Shown: positions 44,389 through 56,154, counted from the first letter of the stretch. The stretch: DNA of 64,000 bases from Siphonodentalium dalli (GCA_032622095.1 CP136067.1:94044707-94108706), one strand, 5' to 3'. Made by a program: numbers and translations. Notes: a model not told the origin generated them from the sequence alone.

Positions 44389-44793
44389 GTGAGTATTGAT
44401 GCATACAATGCCTTCTCTCGAAAGTACCGAAAAGCGATGGCACGTTGCTTAAATGCTCTATCACCGGGTTACAGAACTGACGACACCAGTGAAATTTTAT
44501 ATAATTTACTACAGACCTACATCTTAGTTCTTTATAGAACTCTACACCTGCTTACTCATGTACATGACGTGTTCTCACTTGTCCGGCAGGTATTGTATCG
44601 GAGGTAGGTGTGATAATCCTCAACATGAAAGAGTTGCCGCTTATAGTCTGTATCTGCAGTTACTTAGGTTTTTAACTGTTTTACAGTTTTTTTATTTAAG
44701 CAACATTTGGGCTGATTTACCGGTATTCCATTTGGGGACCATTTGAACAACAGTTGCACTTAACGATTTATTATATTATATTATTTATATATT

Positions 44794-44850
44794 TAATACA
44801 TTTATATAATATAATACATTTATATAATATAATACATTTATACAACATAA
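44794..44850 (+). repeat. 21-bp AT-rich tandem repeat
   Basis: Three units of about 21 bp (ATACATTTATATAATATA) lie between the MULE coding end and its left terminus. Confidence 0.75.
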
Positions 44851-44939
44851 TAATCATCACATACAATACAATATAACACATCAAAAGCCAGAAAAAATTC
44901 CAATTGAATCTAAATAATCTAACACCCCCAACTGCCCTT

Positions 44940-45784
44940 CTATATATAGACTCTCTTGTAATGACGAAGGCTGTTGTTGACGCTCCTGTATTTTCTCTGC
45001 TGTGGTCTGACGCGACCACCATTGCTCACTTGTAGTATTGTCGACTCATGATACGCCTGTTCTTTTTTAATGAAATCAATGAAGTTGAACAGGTTCGGCT
45101 TGCCCCCCGGCAGATAATTTTGCAGTTTCTTATGCCAGCCTTCGACATGGTTTGTTGTTCTTGGACCGTCATTGTCGAAGTGATTCCATGTCTGTCTACC
45201 GTGGTCGCCTTCCACCCAGTACGATGTGACATAGTCCGTGCATACTTATATATTGCCTGGCTGTAGTGGAAATAGCATCCTCGCATTATCACACCAGGAA
45301 ATACTGTTCTGATGGCATTCTGTGCTCCGATTTCGAAGTCCGTATAGCAGTAATTTGGTGTTAGTGGTGTTGAAAATTCTGCTGCTTTCAGGCTGAGCAG
45401 TCGAAAAAAATTCTCATAGGTCGATTGCTTCTTGTCGGGTAGTAGGCCGTAGACGAGGGGGTGCATCTGGCCGTCGATAAACGCATGTATGGAATATAGC
45501 TGTTGGAATGTCTTCGGGCATTTGTCGAATGTTCCATCGCAGAAGAACATCTGGGCGTTCGACAAGTGCTGCAGATTCTCGTCGGTGCTGAAGATGAGTA
45601 GTCTGTCAGTCGTACCATCGTCGATGAGTAGAAATTCTCTGTCCATTGTCGTCTTTGTATACCGTGCGTTCTCGTGGGAGTTTTGGGTGGAGTTTCGCCT
45701 GGGATCTGTAGAGTGACGCTTTCACTGAATAGAACGTCAGAACCTTTGCGATGATGTCAGAATGTGTCTCGTCTGTCCGCAAAT
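44940..45784 (-). pseudogene. MULE transposase, exon 2 (frameshifted, internal deletion)
   Basis: The acceptor is CCCTTTTTGCAG next to 45784. Reading starts NLRTDETHSDIIAKVLTFYS. The frame shifts near 45650 (after KDDNGQ) into EFLLIDDGTTDRLLIFSTDE, then MFFCDGTFDKCP (first catalytic Asp) and NYCYTDFEIGAQNAI (second Asp), then GCYFHYSQAIYK. A second shift near 45235, with dozens of residues missing relative to the family, leads to DYVTSYWVEGDHGRQTWNHF and DGPRTTNHVEGWHKK, which contains the expected third acidic residue. The stop is at about 44940. The family assignment is firm; the product cannot be functional as it stands. Confidence 0.85.
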
Positions 45785-46039
45785 CTGCAAAAAGGGAAAT
45801 AATCATATAATATATCGATATATAATAAAAAGCGCTATCAATTATGATATATAAGAATTGTTTTGGTTTTTAATGTATTCCTTGTTTTATGATTGTTGAA
45901 ATATAATAAAGAGCGTTATCAATTATAATATGATAGATAAGAATAAAATTAGACTAGACTATAGTGTATTGTTAACACTAGACTATATTGTATTTTTAAT
46001 ACTAGACTATATTGTTATCATTTCCAAAGATATACATAC

Positions 46040-46346
46040 TAGATATTTTTTCCTGGTAGATAGCAGTGACTGGTCTGGATGTCTGTCGAACTAAGTTTTT
46101 GACCTCAGCGATGATGGTTTCAGCAGCAACTTGGGCATGGTCTGATTCGTGGTTATGCTGGCTTTTGTATGATGTCACGATGTCGTTCTTGGTATTTACA
46201 GTAGCACTGCATGTCTTCGAACAGCATCGCCAATGTACACTGTCGTTTCTTCGAGACTTAACACAGAACTTATAATTGTTAAAGATGAGATATTTACCAC
46301 CGCGAGCATTAGGAATGAAATAGATGTGTACTTGAGCATTTGCCAT
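46040..46346 (-). CDS. MULE transposon FLYWCH zinc-finger exon (exon 1)
   Basis: ATG at 46346 starts MANAQVHIYFIPNARGGKYL. The FLYWCH-type finger follows: IFNNYKFCVKSRRNDSVHWR then CCSKTCSATVNT … SQHNHES (Cys-Cys … His-x-His). It ends KNLVRQTSRPVTAIYQEKIS with a GTATGT donor. One leftover base fits the exon 2 acceptor, so an intron of about 255 bp is inferred (45785-46039). This exon itself is intact, but its downstream partner is broken. A Met 22 codons further upstream is in frame but less likely. Confidence 0.8.
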
Positions 46347-46724
46347 TTTGATATGATCTGTCTTTGTTAACCTATATGTTAGCGTGAGAACATGATGATC
46401 TCTGGAAATCACTCACTTGAGTTGTTTTCAGTGACAAGAGTTCATATCGTGATATACAGTCATTGCCGGTAAGTTTGGGCTACACTTTGCTTAAACAAAC
46501 ACTGCTTGCCGCGATGCGATCACTAGTCACGCATTGTAAAAACAGACTATAACCTGCCGGCTCAGATGCATTCACACATCCCTGCCGGATAAGTGAGAAT
46601 AAGCCATGTACATAACCCTCAATTTGAAAATTAACCCTTTGATACCTCGTGGCTTATACATACCTTCTGAATCTCAAAATTGTTAAAATTTAACTATGTA
46701 CCACGGTCCCATCTTTATCGTAAA

Positions 46725-47325
46725 CTACCAGTACCTTGGAAGGTATAATAAACCATGCTTACTATGGGCAGAAAAAGTAAAAAATAAAAATAAAACCCTC
46801 ACTCCCTCATTGATTTAAAAAAAAAATTGCCTGAGAATCAAATATTTGTTTAGTCTAAGGTGTGTAGTATAACATGTTTCTAATCAGACACCACTAATGT
46901 CAAAAGAAAACTGTATTAAGACACATAATACTCCATTACAATAAACACATAAGCTATGTTTTGTTGTCACATCGCCAGTGAGAAAGTGACCCATTATAGT
47001 CAGACTTGTTTACTTTGAAAATCAGAAATAGGGAGATTCACCTTCATAAATAGGGAGATTTGGATAAAAATAGGGAGATTTTATCTTCGATAGTAAATTA
47101 CTAAAACATCACGTATAGAAAGGAATTTATGGGCTACTATAAATAAAGAATAAGTTATTATGATTAGACCAAAACAAAAAGGTGTTTAGATTCTCGGGCA
47201 ATTTTTTTTGAGAATCGATGAGGCAGCGAGGGTTTTATTTTATTTTTTATTAGGGGGATAATGCCCATAGTTAGCATTGCCATGGGTTATTATACCTTCC
47301 CAGGTTAAGAAAATCTAGGGAGACC
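46725..47325. repeat. Inverted repeat pair around the left end of the hAT element
   Basis: 46725-46870 and 47155-47325 are inverse copies of about 140 bp. Shared motifs are TTGATTCTC(A/G)GGCAATTT, GAGGGTTTTAT, GCCCATAGT and ATTATACCTTCC. The hAT terminus at 47001 lies between them, so one copy is outside and one inside that element. A related end is at 48600-48640. Confidence 0.7.
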
Positions 47326-47573
47326 ATTGCTTTGATATAAACTAATGTATTCCACTATAAAGGATGACCAATTATCACATTATACTACCCGTACATCAAA
47401 TCTTAAATAAAGAATGACATAAATATATGAAATTGTACTATCCCTACATCATATAGGGATATATCAGAATGATATATATATACACTAGTACAATGTATAT
47501 TTCAATTTCTGAACCATTGTTGATATATTTGATATATGTATATACCTTTTTATAGTATATATCTATTTATATC

Positions 47574-47690
47574 AGACCTGTTTACTTTCATAATTGGAAA
47601 TAGGGAGATTTGTCCTCAGAAATAGGAAAATTTAGTTAAAAATAGGGAGATTTTTTTCAATGTCAGTAACATGGAAAACACTTTATATTT
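47574..47690 (+). repeat. Second, internal hAT-like terminus
   Basis: CAGACCTGTTTACTTTCATA is followed by AATAGGGAGATTTG repeats, closely resembling the left terminus at 47001. No partner end with a matching TSD was found. Confidence 0.6.
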
Positions 47691-48717
47691 TGTATTTAAC
47701 TGTCATAGACTGTTTGTTGCATTTGGTTTGCATCTGCCACACCTCAGTTACCTATTTCTTGATTTTCTGCATGCAAAGGCACACCCTTTCAGTAGTTTCA
47801 GTTTAGTACAGCTATGATCTATGCACAATTAACGGCCTTGACACCGACCGATTACCGAGTGTCTCTAATTTCTAAAATCACTGAATCATTGGGAATAAAA
47901 TTACGATTTTTCGGTTGGATCACGCTTTATTTCCATCAAGCCAAAATACACGATTTAAAATATATTTGCACACTATAAAATGTTGCTCTCGGATAATTGT
48001 GTCGCCAAATATATTCAGTAACATCGGTGAATTTAAAGAGAATACGCATGGACAGAATTGATTGAGGTCTGTTCGATTTGCGGTCTCACGGTTACGGCGT
48101 TTATAAAACACGGAATACCACAAAGACGGAAACGGAACTAAAACAAACAAAGTTTAAATCAGGATTATAAATTTTATATCTATCTATATACTTTAATATT
48201 TATCCATCTATACTATAGTAACTATACATGCTAGCCATAAAAACTTCAAATACTATATTAAACCAGCATACACATCGCCAATATGCACCATATTTCTTTC
48301 CGGTTTGCGTTCCCGAAATTGGAAATCTCATAATTGTTTTCCGCACGGTAACACATTTGACTTAATAAACTTGGGTGTTGGGCAGCTTGTGGTGACAATA
48401 TACCTGGTAGTTATTGTTGCCTAGTCTGTTTTTGAATACCAACACATACACCATTGTATGTCTATCATATTCGATGTTTGAAACATAACTAATTTCTCTT
48501 TTCTAGTTTCCTATTTTCGTGTAATCAAATTGAAAATCGTAATAAAATAGTTCCCGCGTTGAACCATTTTATTACGCCTTTTTTCCAGACGCGGCTATGC
48601 CCGAGAATCAAAACCTTTTTTTTTTTGGCCTTATATATGATTTTATTTTATATATAAACTTAAAAATCTATGGAAGCGTATTGGTGCCATTTTGAAAAGA
48701 AGAAAAAATTGGCCCAG

Positions 48718-49085
48718 TAAGTGCTAATTAGCACATACGTATCAGCTAATTAGCTGATAATAACAGCTAATTATCACATAGTAAGTGCTAATTAGCACAT
48801 ACATATCAGCTAATTAGCTGATAATAACAGCTAATTAGCTGATACTATCAGCTAATTAGCGCATACGTATCAACTAATTAGCACATGCATATCAGCTAAT
48901 TAGCACATACGTATCAGCTAATTAGCTGATAACAACAGCTAATTAGCTGACAACAACAGCTAATTAACTGATAACAACAGCTAATTAGCACATAGTAAGT
49001 GCTAATTAGCCCATACTCATCAGCTAATTCGCTGATAATAACAGCTAATTAGCTGATACTATCAGCTAATTAGCGCATACAGACG
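48718..49085. repeat. Left TIR array of palindromic AGCTAATTAGCT units
   Basis: About 12 palindromic 12-mers (AGCTAATTAGCT or GCTAATTAGC variants) are spaced by short linkers such as GATAATAACAGC, GATACTATC and ACATACGTATC. The inverted partner is at 53209-53600. Confidence 0.88.
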
Positions 49086-49311
49086 CTATGGTTCAATCGT
49101 ATAAAGATACAGGTCAAGTTCGAAAATGGGCGCAGTCCGATGATTTTTGTTAAAGTTACGTTCTGATTTTGACTTAGAATTTCCCAAATTTATGGTTTCC
49201 GATCGATAACTTGAGTCATGATTACTTTATCACAACCAAACTTGGTATATGACAAAATAATATCAAAATGCCGGTCAAGTTCGAATTTGGGCCCAGACAG
49301 ATGATTTTTTA

Positions 49312-49850
49312 TTAGCTCACCTGAGACGAAGTCTCCGGTGGAGCTATAGTCATCACTCCTCGTCCGTCGTCCGTCCGTCCATCCGTCAACAATTCTTTGA
49401 ACATCTTCTCCTCTGAAACCGGAAGACCAAATTGGTTCATATTTGGTGTGGATGTTCCCTATGTGACTCTCATTCAGATTTGTTCAAATGAGGTCACTGG
49501 GTCAAATAGTTGCGAAGCCAGGGCCATAACTCTATTCCTCCATAGTAATTCTTACAACGACTTCTTGTTCAGAACCATTGGGCCGATTTAGCTAATATTT
49601 GGTATGGAGGGTCCTTGGGTGACTGGTGTTCAGATTTGTTCAAATGAGGTCACCTGGTCAATTTGTTGAGAAACCAGGGCCATAACTCATAGTAATTCTT
49701 ACAATGACTTCTTCTAAAAAAATATTTGGCCGATTTAGCTTATATTTGGTACAGAGAGACCTTGGGTGACTGGGGTTCAGATTTGTTCAAATGGGGTCAC
49801 TGGGTCAAATAGGGGCAGAGCTAGGGACATAACTTTAAAAACAAAAAATT
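49312..49850 (+). repeat. Hairpin-led module (AGCTCACCTGAGAC type), second copy
   Basis: Starts like the module at 40328 (TTAGCTCACCTGAGACGAAG … CGTCCGTCGTCCGTCCGTCC). Three diverged units of about 130 bp follow, containing TTCAGATTTGTTCAAATG and GGGCCATAACTC. Inside the 4975-bp element. Confidence 0.75.
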
Positions 49851-50359
49851 AAATTTTTGCATTTTGACCTTTAAGTTTTGTTTAGGACACATCACAGCCT
49901 CATATTTCTTACCTAGATTTTTCTTAGCATGTTCTTCATCTGTATGGATTTTGGTATTGTTTATTTAACCCCTTCCACTCTTGTTTTGATATAGAATTCA
50001 TCCAAGACAGGATTACTCAAACATTTTTCATCTGATCAACACCAAATTTGGTATATGAATTTTTGACACTTATATACAGATCAAGTTAAAATATGGGTTT
50101 GATCCGATATATTTTAACAGAGTTATGGCCCTTTATAATTCACACCTCTTTGCTATGCACTATTAAATTTTAAGAGAACACTGAAGCCTGTATTATTGAA
50201 AAAGCCAATTTATCATAGTGTGGTTACCTGATACTCTTGCTGAAGACTGCTTGCTTCAGACCAGTTTACCATCTGTCATTACAAGACATGACATTAGCTA
50301 AACAACTATACTACCAGAGTCTACAAGAATAAATAGGAATAGTCCATTGTTCATTTCTC

Positions 50360-51425
50360 CAAGCCTGGACATAGTGTGTCTGCCATTTGCAGAATGAAGT
50401 CCCCAGATGGTGAATTTAGTGTTGCTACCCCATACAGCAGGCTAGCATCACCAAATACACCATCAATTACCTTATTCTGCTTAGGCCTCATCTTCTGGGA
50501 CAATTTTTTTTTTAAACATGTTTTAAAATTTGAAAAAAGTGACACCATTATAACATCTGCAGAGTTATGAAACTTTACTCTTTAATGAAATTATGGAAAC
50601 ATTCCACCCTCCCCCACCCACCCCTCCCACATGGCCCAGAACCAACCCTGCCATCAACCAACATCCCTTCCAAGCCATATCACCTCTCAATTTAATACAT
50701 CTTCTCACCACAGAGGCATCTGTAAAGGCACAGGTCATTAATTATATAAACTAGCCAGATGACATGTATTATTCTAATCTAAACATATCTGTAGCAATTT
50801 AACAACAAACTGGTGCTCCCTGGTTAGGTGATGACTGACATTCAATGATACTGTGAATGGCTTTGATTTCTTCAAGTCTGGAAATAGTGTGTCTGACATT
50901 TACATAGTGAGGTCCCCAGATGGTGAATTTAGTGTTGCTACCCCATACAGCATGCTAGCATCACCAAATACACCCGCCAGGGACCTAATTCTGGTTAGTC
51001 CTCATCTTCTGGGAAGTATCCTAAGTATCAAATTGACAGTTTGATTTAGTCACTTTTTCCACCTGTTCAGTTTCAATGTCCCCCTAATTTGCAGAAGATA
51101 AAATGCATAATTGAGGTGCCCAATGGGTGTGTATCACGAACTTCAACTGTAGGACTTCATTGATTTAGTCACTTTTTTCCACCTGTTCAGTTTCAATGTC
51201 TCCCTAATTTGCAGAAGATAAAATGCATAATTGAGGTGCTCAATGGGTGTGTATCACCAACTTCAACTGTAGGACTTCAATCTGTTCCTTGGTTTTATTG
51301 GCCATTGAGGCCTAATAAGATTGAGGATGAATTTGGTGATGCTAGCCTGCCTTACAGAATATTGTCATTAAATCCACATTTTTGGGACCTAATTCTGCAA
51401 ATGTCAGACATACTAAATTCAAGTT
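50360..51425 (+). repeat. Two or three degraded double-hairpin MITE copies
   Basis: Family starts at about 50366 (CTGGACATAGTGTGTCTGCC) and 50880 (GAAATAGTGTGTCTGACATT). A middle segment is duplicated in tandem (51045-51165 and 51167-51290, unit about 122 bp, GTTTCAATGTC…CCTAATTTGC). A degraded second hairpin ends near 51420. Confidence 0.65.
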
Positions 51426-51499
51426 TGGCCATTTCATATGATTTTTTTAATCACCACTTATCCAGATGAAATCATACGACTAATATTCAAAGAAAAATG

Positions 51500-51960
51500 G
51501 GGGGGGGTATATATTGGATTAAATTTGTCTTCTATCTGTCAGGCTTCCACCCGTCTGCCTGTTGAGATGTCTATCCATCCATCTATCAACAATTGATTTC
51601 TTCTCCATATTAAAGACGGAATGTGTTTATATAGTTCAGTGTGCATGTTCCCTAGGTGTCTCACAATCAGATTTGTTCAATAAAGTTCATCACTTCAAAT
51701 ACATGTAGGTCGCCAAGCCAAGGCCATAACTCTTTCCCTCCATAGTAAGTCTTAAAACAGTTTTTCTCAAGAACTATTAGGCCTATATAGCTTATATTTG
51801 GTATGGAGGGGCCTTGGGTGACTGGGGTTCAGATTTGTTCATGGGGTCATTTTTAGGAAATGAGGTCCCCAGAGGGTGAATTCGGTGATGTTAGTCCACC
51901 TTGCTGAATATTGTCATTAAATTCACCTGCAAAGGTCAGACACTAAATACAGACTCGGCT
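51500..51960 (+). repeat. Degraded hairpin-led module plus MITE fragment
   Basis: Contains CCACCCGTCTGCCTGTTGAG and CCAAGCCAAGGCCATAACTC, as in the modules at 40328 and 49312. A fragment of the double-hairpin MITE follows at 51855-51955. A G-run (G8) lies at 51499. Confidence 0.55.
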
Positions 51961-53208
51961 GTTCCAATATTAGTTTCTTAACCAGCACTTATCCAGGTGA
52001 AATCATACCCTGATTTTTCAAAGAAAATTGGGGGGTATATTGATATTACTAGATGAATGGATCTCATAGATGAGGATTCACATTTGTTCTAATAGGGGCT
52101 GAGATAAGAGATTTAACTCTCCTCTATGCTGTTTGGTACTGGTATAATAATATTGATTTCTAGACAGCCTGGGTGGGGGCAATGGGGAGGGAGTGTAGAG
52201 GGGTGGAGATTTGACCCCCTATTTTGATCAAAAGTTTAAAATTTCATGCCCGATACTAAATTAGTTGTAGATTAGATGTTCACACCAAAAATAAGTTAGA
52301 ACTGTTCTCGTAGTTTGGTTTGATTTTCTAACATGTATGTTTTTAAACCATCAGTCCATATGTTTCTACTTCAGGTTAAACTGTTAGACCGAATTGGCCA
52401 CAAATTTGAACTTTATGGGGGTGTCAGGTTGGTAATTATCAAACGTTTGAAAGCTTGAAGTACAGCTGGTACCAGTCGTAAAATTCAACCTAAGAGGAAT
52501 GTACAAAGTGATTTTTGTGAACTTAGTACTGTGGTATGGTTGTCCTCTTTAAAAGGTAAGAGGTTGGCAATTTGTCAGTGATGTGCAATTAGAAATTTCA
52601 AGGCGAAGGGCCCTGCTCATTTAAGAACATCCAGCTATGTCCATGTTTAGAACTTAAGTGATTCTGTCAAGTACTGACTCTTGTAGTCTTCAGAGTCCCT
52701 GTCTTCTCAGTCCTTACAGTCTGGTGAGCGACCCACAGTCATTGACTGTCTTGTTAAAGTTGCATCCTTATTTTGTCACTTTTTATGCGCAAACACGGGC
52801 GTATTAAGCCGACGCCCCAGCGTAGCCCTTGTTATAATTTTTCATGAATGAAATCTGAACATACAAAGACAGTGTCCCATAGATATCCTCTGCAGATCAC
52901 TGGTATCTCTCAGTCTTATATATTAATTTCGGGGGCTTCTTCAGAGGCCATCTTAGTTTGTTGTGAATCATGTGTTGATAGTTCATGCAGCCTGTTATAG
53001 TTTGAGTCTTTGTGACACTTTCTTTATATACCACAATGTTGGAATATTTTGGCTGATCCATGTATTTTGTCATGTGTGTGCTGGATTGTTGTTTAATCCA
53101 TGACTAAATTGGGGTGGGCTAATAAGGTCTGACGTAGATCATATAATTCATTTTACAATCATACAGACGTCACGATTGGATAACTTGTCAGGCCTATATA
53201 ACAGTATT
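51961..53208. other. Interior of the nested element, unrecognised
   Basis: No transposase motif and no repeat seen elsewhere in the window. Reading both strands gave no open frame worth reporting. Confidence 0.5.
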
Positions 53209-53600
53209 AAATTATCAGCTAATTAGCTGATAGTATCAGCTAATTAGCTGATATGTATGTGCTAATTAGCACTTACTATGTGCTAATTAGCTGTTATTAT
53301 CAGCTAATTAGCTGATACGTATGTGCTAATTAGCTGATATTATCAGCTAATTAGCTGTTATTATCAGCTAATTAGCTGATATGTATGTGCTAATTAGCAC
53401 TTATTATGTGCTAATTAGCTGTTATTATCAACTAATTAGCTTATACGTATGTGCTAATTAGCTGATATTATCAGCTAATTAGCTGTTATTATCAGCTAAT
53501 TAGCTGATATGTATGTGCTAATTAGCACTTACTATGTGCTAATTAGCTGTTATTATCAGTTAATTAGCTGATACGTATGTGCTAATTAGCACTTACTGGG
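53209..53600. repeat. Right TIR array of palindromic AGCTAATTAGCT units
   Basis: The inverted partner of 48718-49085, with the same unit and linkers. One block of about 120 bp (GATATGTATGTGCTAATTAG … TTATTATCAGCTAATTAGC) is repeated about three times, so the arrays have expanded since or before insertion. Confidence 0.88.
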
Positions 53601-53708
53601 CCAATTTTTTTCTTCTTCAAATTGGCACCAATACGCTTCCATAAAAATCAATAATAATATATTACAACATTAACAAAATAAATTAACAATGTTCATCACA
53701 TTCACAGC

Positions 53709-55588
53709 TTACTTCTCACATTCTGAAGAATTCTCTTTCACATAAGATTTGAGGGCTGATTTTGAAAGTTTTAGCACATCCTGCGATGGCTGGTAATTAA
53801 AGCAATCACCATTGTTGTTTATCTTACAGGCTAGCAGAGCACACAATGTATCGTTGTTTAACTCTGATCTAAAGCTTGTCTGTATCTTTTTACAAATTGA
53901 GAAAACACGTTCGCTGTCAGCATTACTGTTTGGAATAGATAACACTGTTTTAACAACTAGTCCTAGGTGTGGAAATCTCAACTGTCCTGTGCTAGTAAAT
54001 TTGGTCAATATATTCATCCAATACTCGTCGCATCGTTGATCTTCATGGTTGAACTTTGGAAGATTTACTGCAGTTTTGTAGTTGATTAATTCGTCTGCGA
54101 GATCGTCGAATTGCTCATCTGTCTGAATTAGCCCAAAGCGTTTTGACAAACTTATCAACGATGATTCCGTAACATTGTCCCTGGCTTCTTCCTTTGGATT
54201 AAGAATGGTCAAATCATCAAATATATATGTATTCCTCAAAGGGAAATTTCTGAATCATTTTGTCAACAATGGACTGATAGAACGTACGCGCACTGTCATA
54301 AAATGTTTTCACTTCTCTGGGGCTTATTTGCCCTTTGATCTCCTCGATGTATGCGCGCGCGGTCATGCCAACTGCGAGACTAGTATCCGGAAGTTGATTT
54401 TCTGTTAACTCATATCGTACCGAGGTGATAGTGTCACTGCCTTTTATCACGATGCTTTTCATGAACTTTCCTAAGAATTTCCTTAACAACCTTTCCATCT
54501 CAGTCTGCATGAATCCCAGCATGGTTTCGTCTGATTGAAATAGCGTATTAAATTCGTTCATTGGGTGAAGAATGTAGTTTAAGAAGAGGAATGTTAGCTT
54601 CATTTGGTGGTCGTGCAAATGTTCGTTGATTCTTTGTACTTTGCCCCCGCTCTCAACATCGCTGTGATTCTCTAAATAACTAATGAGGGCTGGCCATTGT
54701 TGGATAATTCTGCCGTTACATTTTTCCAAACTTAACGACCGTGTTTTTGCATGTTTCAAGATTTTTGCTGTATCGATATCGGCGAATTCAACAAACTTTT
54801 TGTACTCCTCTTTCCGCTTTGAACTTTTATTAAAATGGGAATAGATGTCACATAGTAAATCCTCCACTGGAACGGTGAGAGATTTCACTGCCTTCACGAT
54901 ACACAAGTTAGCAAGGTGACATATGCATCCCATATTAATAATATTCGGCTGAACCTCTTTTATTCTTGACATCACAGAGTTGTGTTTTCCCATCATCACG
55001 CTACAGTTGTCACTTGTAAACGAAACAACAGAATTCCAACTTATATTACGGGTCTTCAATGCAAGGTCTAATGCTTTAAATATTGAACTAGCATTGCCGA
55101 TATTGCATATTGGCATGTCCAGGAAACGAGTCACAGAACCATAATCATTTGATTCGTCGATCAGAAGAGAAAACTTCTCATTTCGACAATGTTCGACAAC
55201 ACCCTGGTTCAACGTTGGAGTGAGTGCCCGCTTTGTAATCATAGTTGATTTAAGTCTTCCACATGCGTATTTGTCGGCAATTTTACTATCAGGAAACATC
55301 TTTTTACAAAGTTTTGTGAAGTGATCGGCAACAGAGAATTGTAGGTTATGTTCAGCAATGAAATTAGTGAACATCACTTCCGCACATATTGTTTGTTGGT
55401 TGATATCTTCTCTGGCAGATGTGAAAAAACCTTTGACGGTCTGGTTGGTTTTGTTGACTTTTAACTGACTTTCGTGTTGTGTTGTCTTACTATGCTTGAG
55501 TAGATCGTTTCTTTGAATCATATTTGCGTTTTTTACTTGGCGTATCGGACAAATCTAACTTGCGCTTTTTGGTCGGAGTTTCAGACAT
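53709..55588 (-). pseudogene. hAT transposase (BED finger deleted, one frameshift)
   Basis: ATG at 55588 begins MSETPTKKRKLDLSDTPSKK. Sequence and frame then jump near 55510 to NDLLKHSKTTQHES, the last part of a BED finger, so its cysteines are deleted. Downstream are CAEVMFTNFIAEHNLQFSVA, FPDSKIADKYACGR, KFSLLIDESND (with a short in-frame gap before VTRFLDMPICNIGN), SFTSDNCSVMMGKHN and NMGCICHLANLC. A frameshift in ATATATAT near 54225 leads to the C-terminal dimerisation region (SIPNSNADSERVFSICKK). The class is clear; the product is inactive as it stands. Confidence 0.9.
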
Positions 55589-56154
55589 TGTGAACAGAGA
55601 GATTTAGACGTAAATGGTAGTAAATAAGTGATTTGTTATGACGAAAGAAAAATGTGTTTCGTTATATAGTCACACATAAGCTTGTAAGGAAATCCGCCGT
55701 TTATGATATTGACAAATACAGCTCAGTTTCCACTTACTCTTTCGTCACTTTCACAAAAGAATCAAAGCCGACATGAATACCAGTGTCGCTGGTAGGATTA
55801 GTCTAAATTGATTTATTGCACCCGCATGGCTTCATTGCGTGTGGTCAGCCGATAGCTAATTGATTTTTGCGCTTGTTTTAGTCGCCACAGGGACAGCCTA
55901 TTAATCACTGTAAATTATTTTTTTATTCTGGTATAGACATTTGAAATCGGGAGATTCTGTTTCCGGATCGGGAGCACGGGAAAAGACGATTAAAATTGGG
56001 AGTCTCCCGCGAAAATCGGGAGGGTAAACAAGTCTGATTATAGTACATCAGATTCCGCATCTATGTGTGGCCCATCTTCTCTTACAAGTTATTTTTGTCA
56101 ATAAGTATAAAAACATTGCTACATATATAATGATGCACCTTTCTTATCTTATAG

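Larger units (their letters stand above)
44566..46604 (-). mobile_element. FLYWCH/MULE transposon, 9-bp TSD
   Basis: A 2039-bp element. The ends share TTCTCACTT(G/A)TCCGGCAGG in inverted orientation, a few bases inside each terminus. A 9-bp direct repeat CATGTACAT flanks it (44557-44565 and 46605-46613). It carries on the minus strand a two-exon transposase gene with a FLYWCH zinc finger and a MULE domain, now broken. The TSD length agrees with the Mutator superfamily. Inserted in HAT1 intron 9, on the opposite strand. Confidence 0.8.
48669..53643. mobile_element. 4975-bp element with ~400-bp satellite-like TIRs, 6-bp TSD
   Basis: The left end TATGGAAGCGTATTGGTGCC and its inverse at the right are flanked by AAAATC on both sides (48663-48668 and 53644-53649). 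Next inside is TTGGCCCAGTAAGTGCTAAT, then about 370-390 bp of palindromic AGCTAATTAGCT units in both TIRs. The interior has only dispersed repeats and no transposase, so it is non-autonomous. A 6-bp TSD with TAT ends fits few superfamilies (IS3EU or Dada-type are candidates; inference only). Nested in the hAT element, close to the 3' end of its transposase. Confidence 0.85.
47001..56036 (-). mobile_element. hAT transposon, 9.0 kb, exact 8-bp TSD
   Basis: The termini CAGACTTGTTTAC and inverse (GTAAACAAGTCTG) are flanked by the exact 8-bp direct repeat ATTATAGT (46993-47000 and 56037-56044). GGGAGATT-type subterminal repeats occur at both ends. A second CAGACCTGTTTAC end at 47574 has no matching TSD and is probably an internal relic. 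It contains a broken hAT transposase on the minus strand (53709-55588) and a nested 4975-bp element (48669-53643). Removing that element and one TSD copy leaves about 4.06 kb, a usual hAT size. Confidence 0.88.

Noticed and set aside
44389-44607. Continuation of the HAT1 exon 9 frame for about 70 codons past 44388
   Set aside because: HAT1 similarity stops at the GTGAGT donor and resumes at KQARRVYE in exon 10; the extra residues match nothing expected.
48718-49085. AGCTAATTAGCT array as a CRISPR-like repeat-spacer array
   Set aside because: Linkers are themselves repeated, the array is mirrored at 53209-53600, and the setting is an animal intron; it is a transposon TIR array.
47574-56036. 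Alternative left end of the hAT element at 47574 (CAGACCTGTTTAC)
   Set aside because: Its flanking 8-mer (ATTTATAT) does not match the right flank, whereas 47001 has the exact ATTATAGT duplication.
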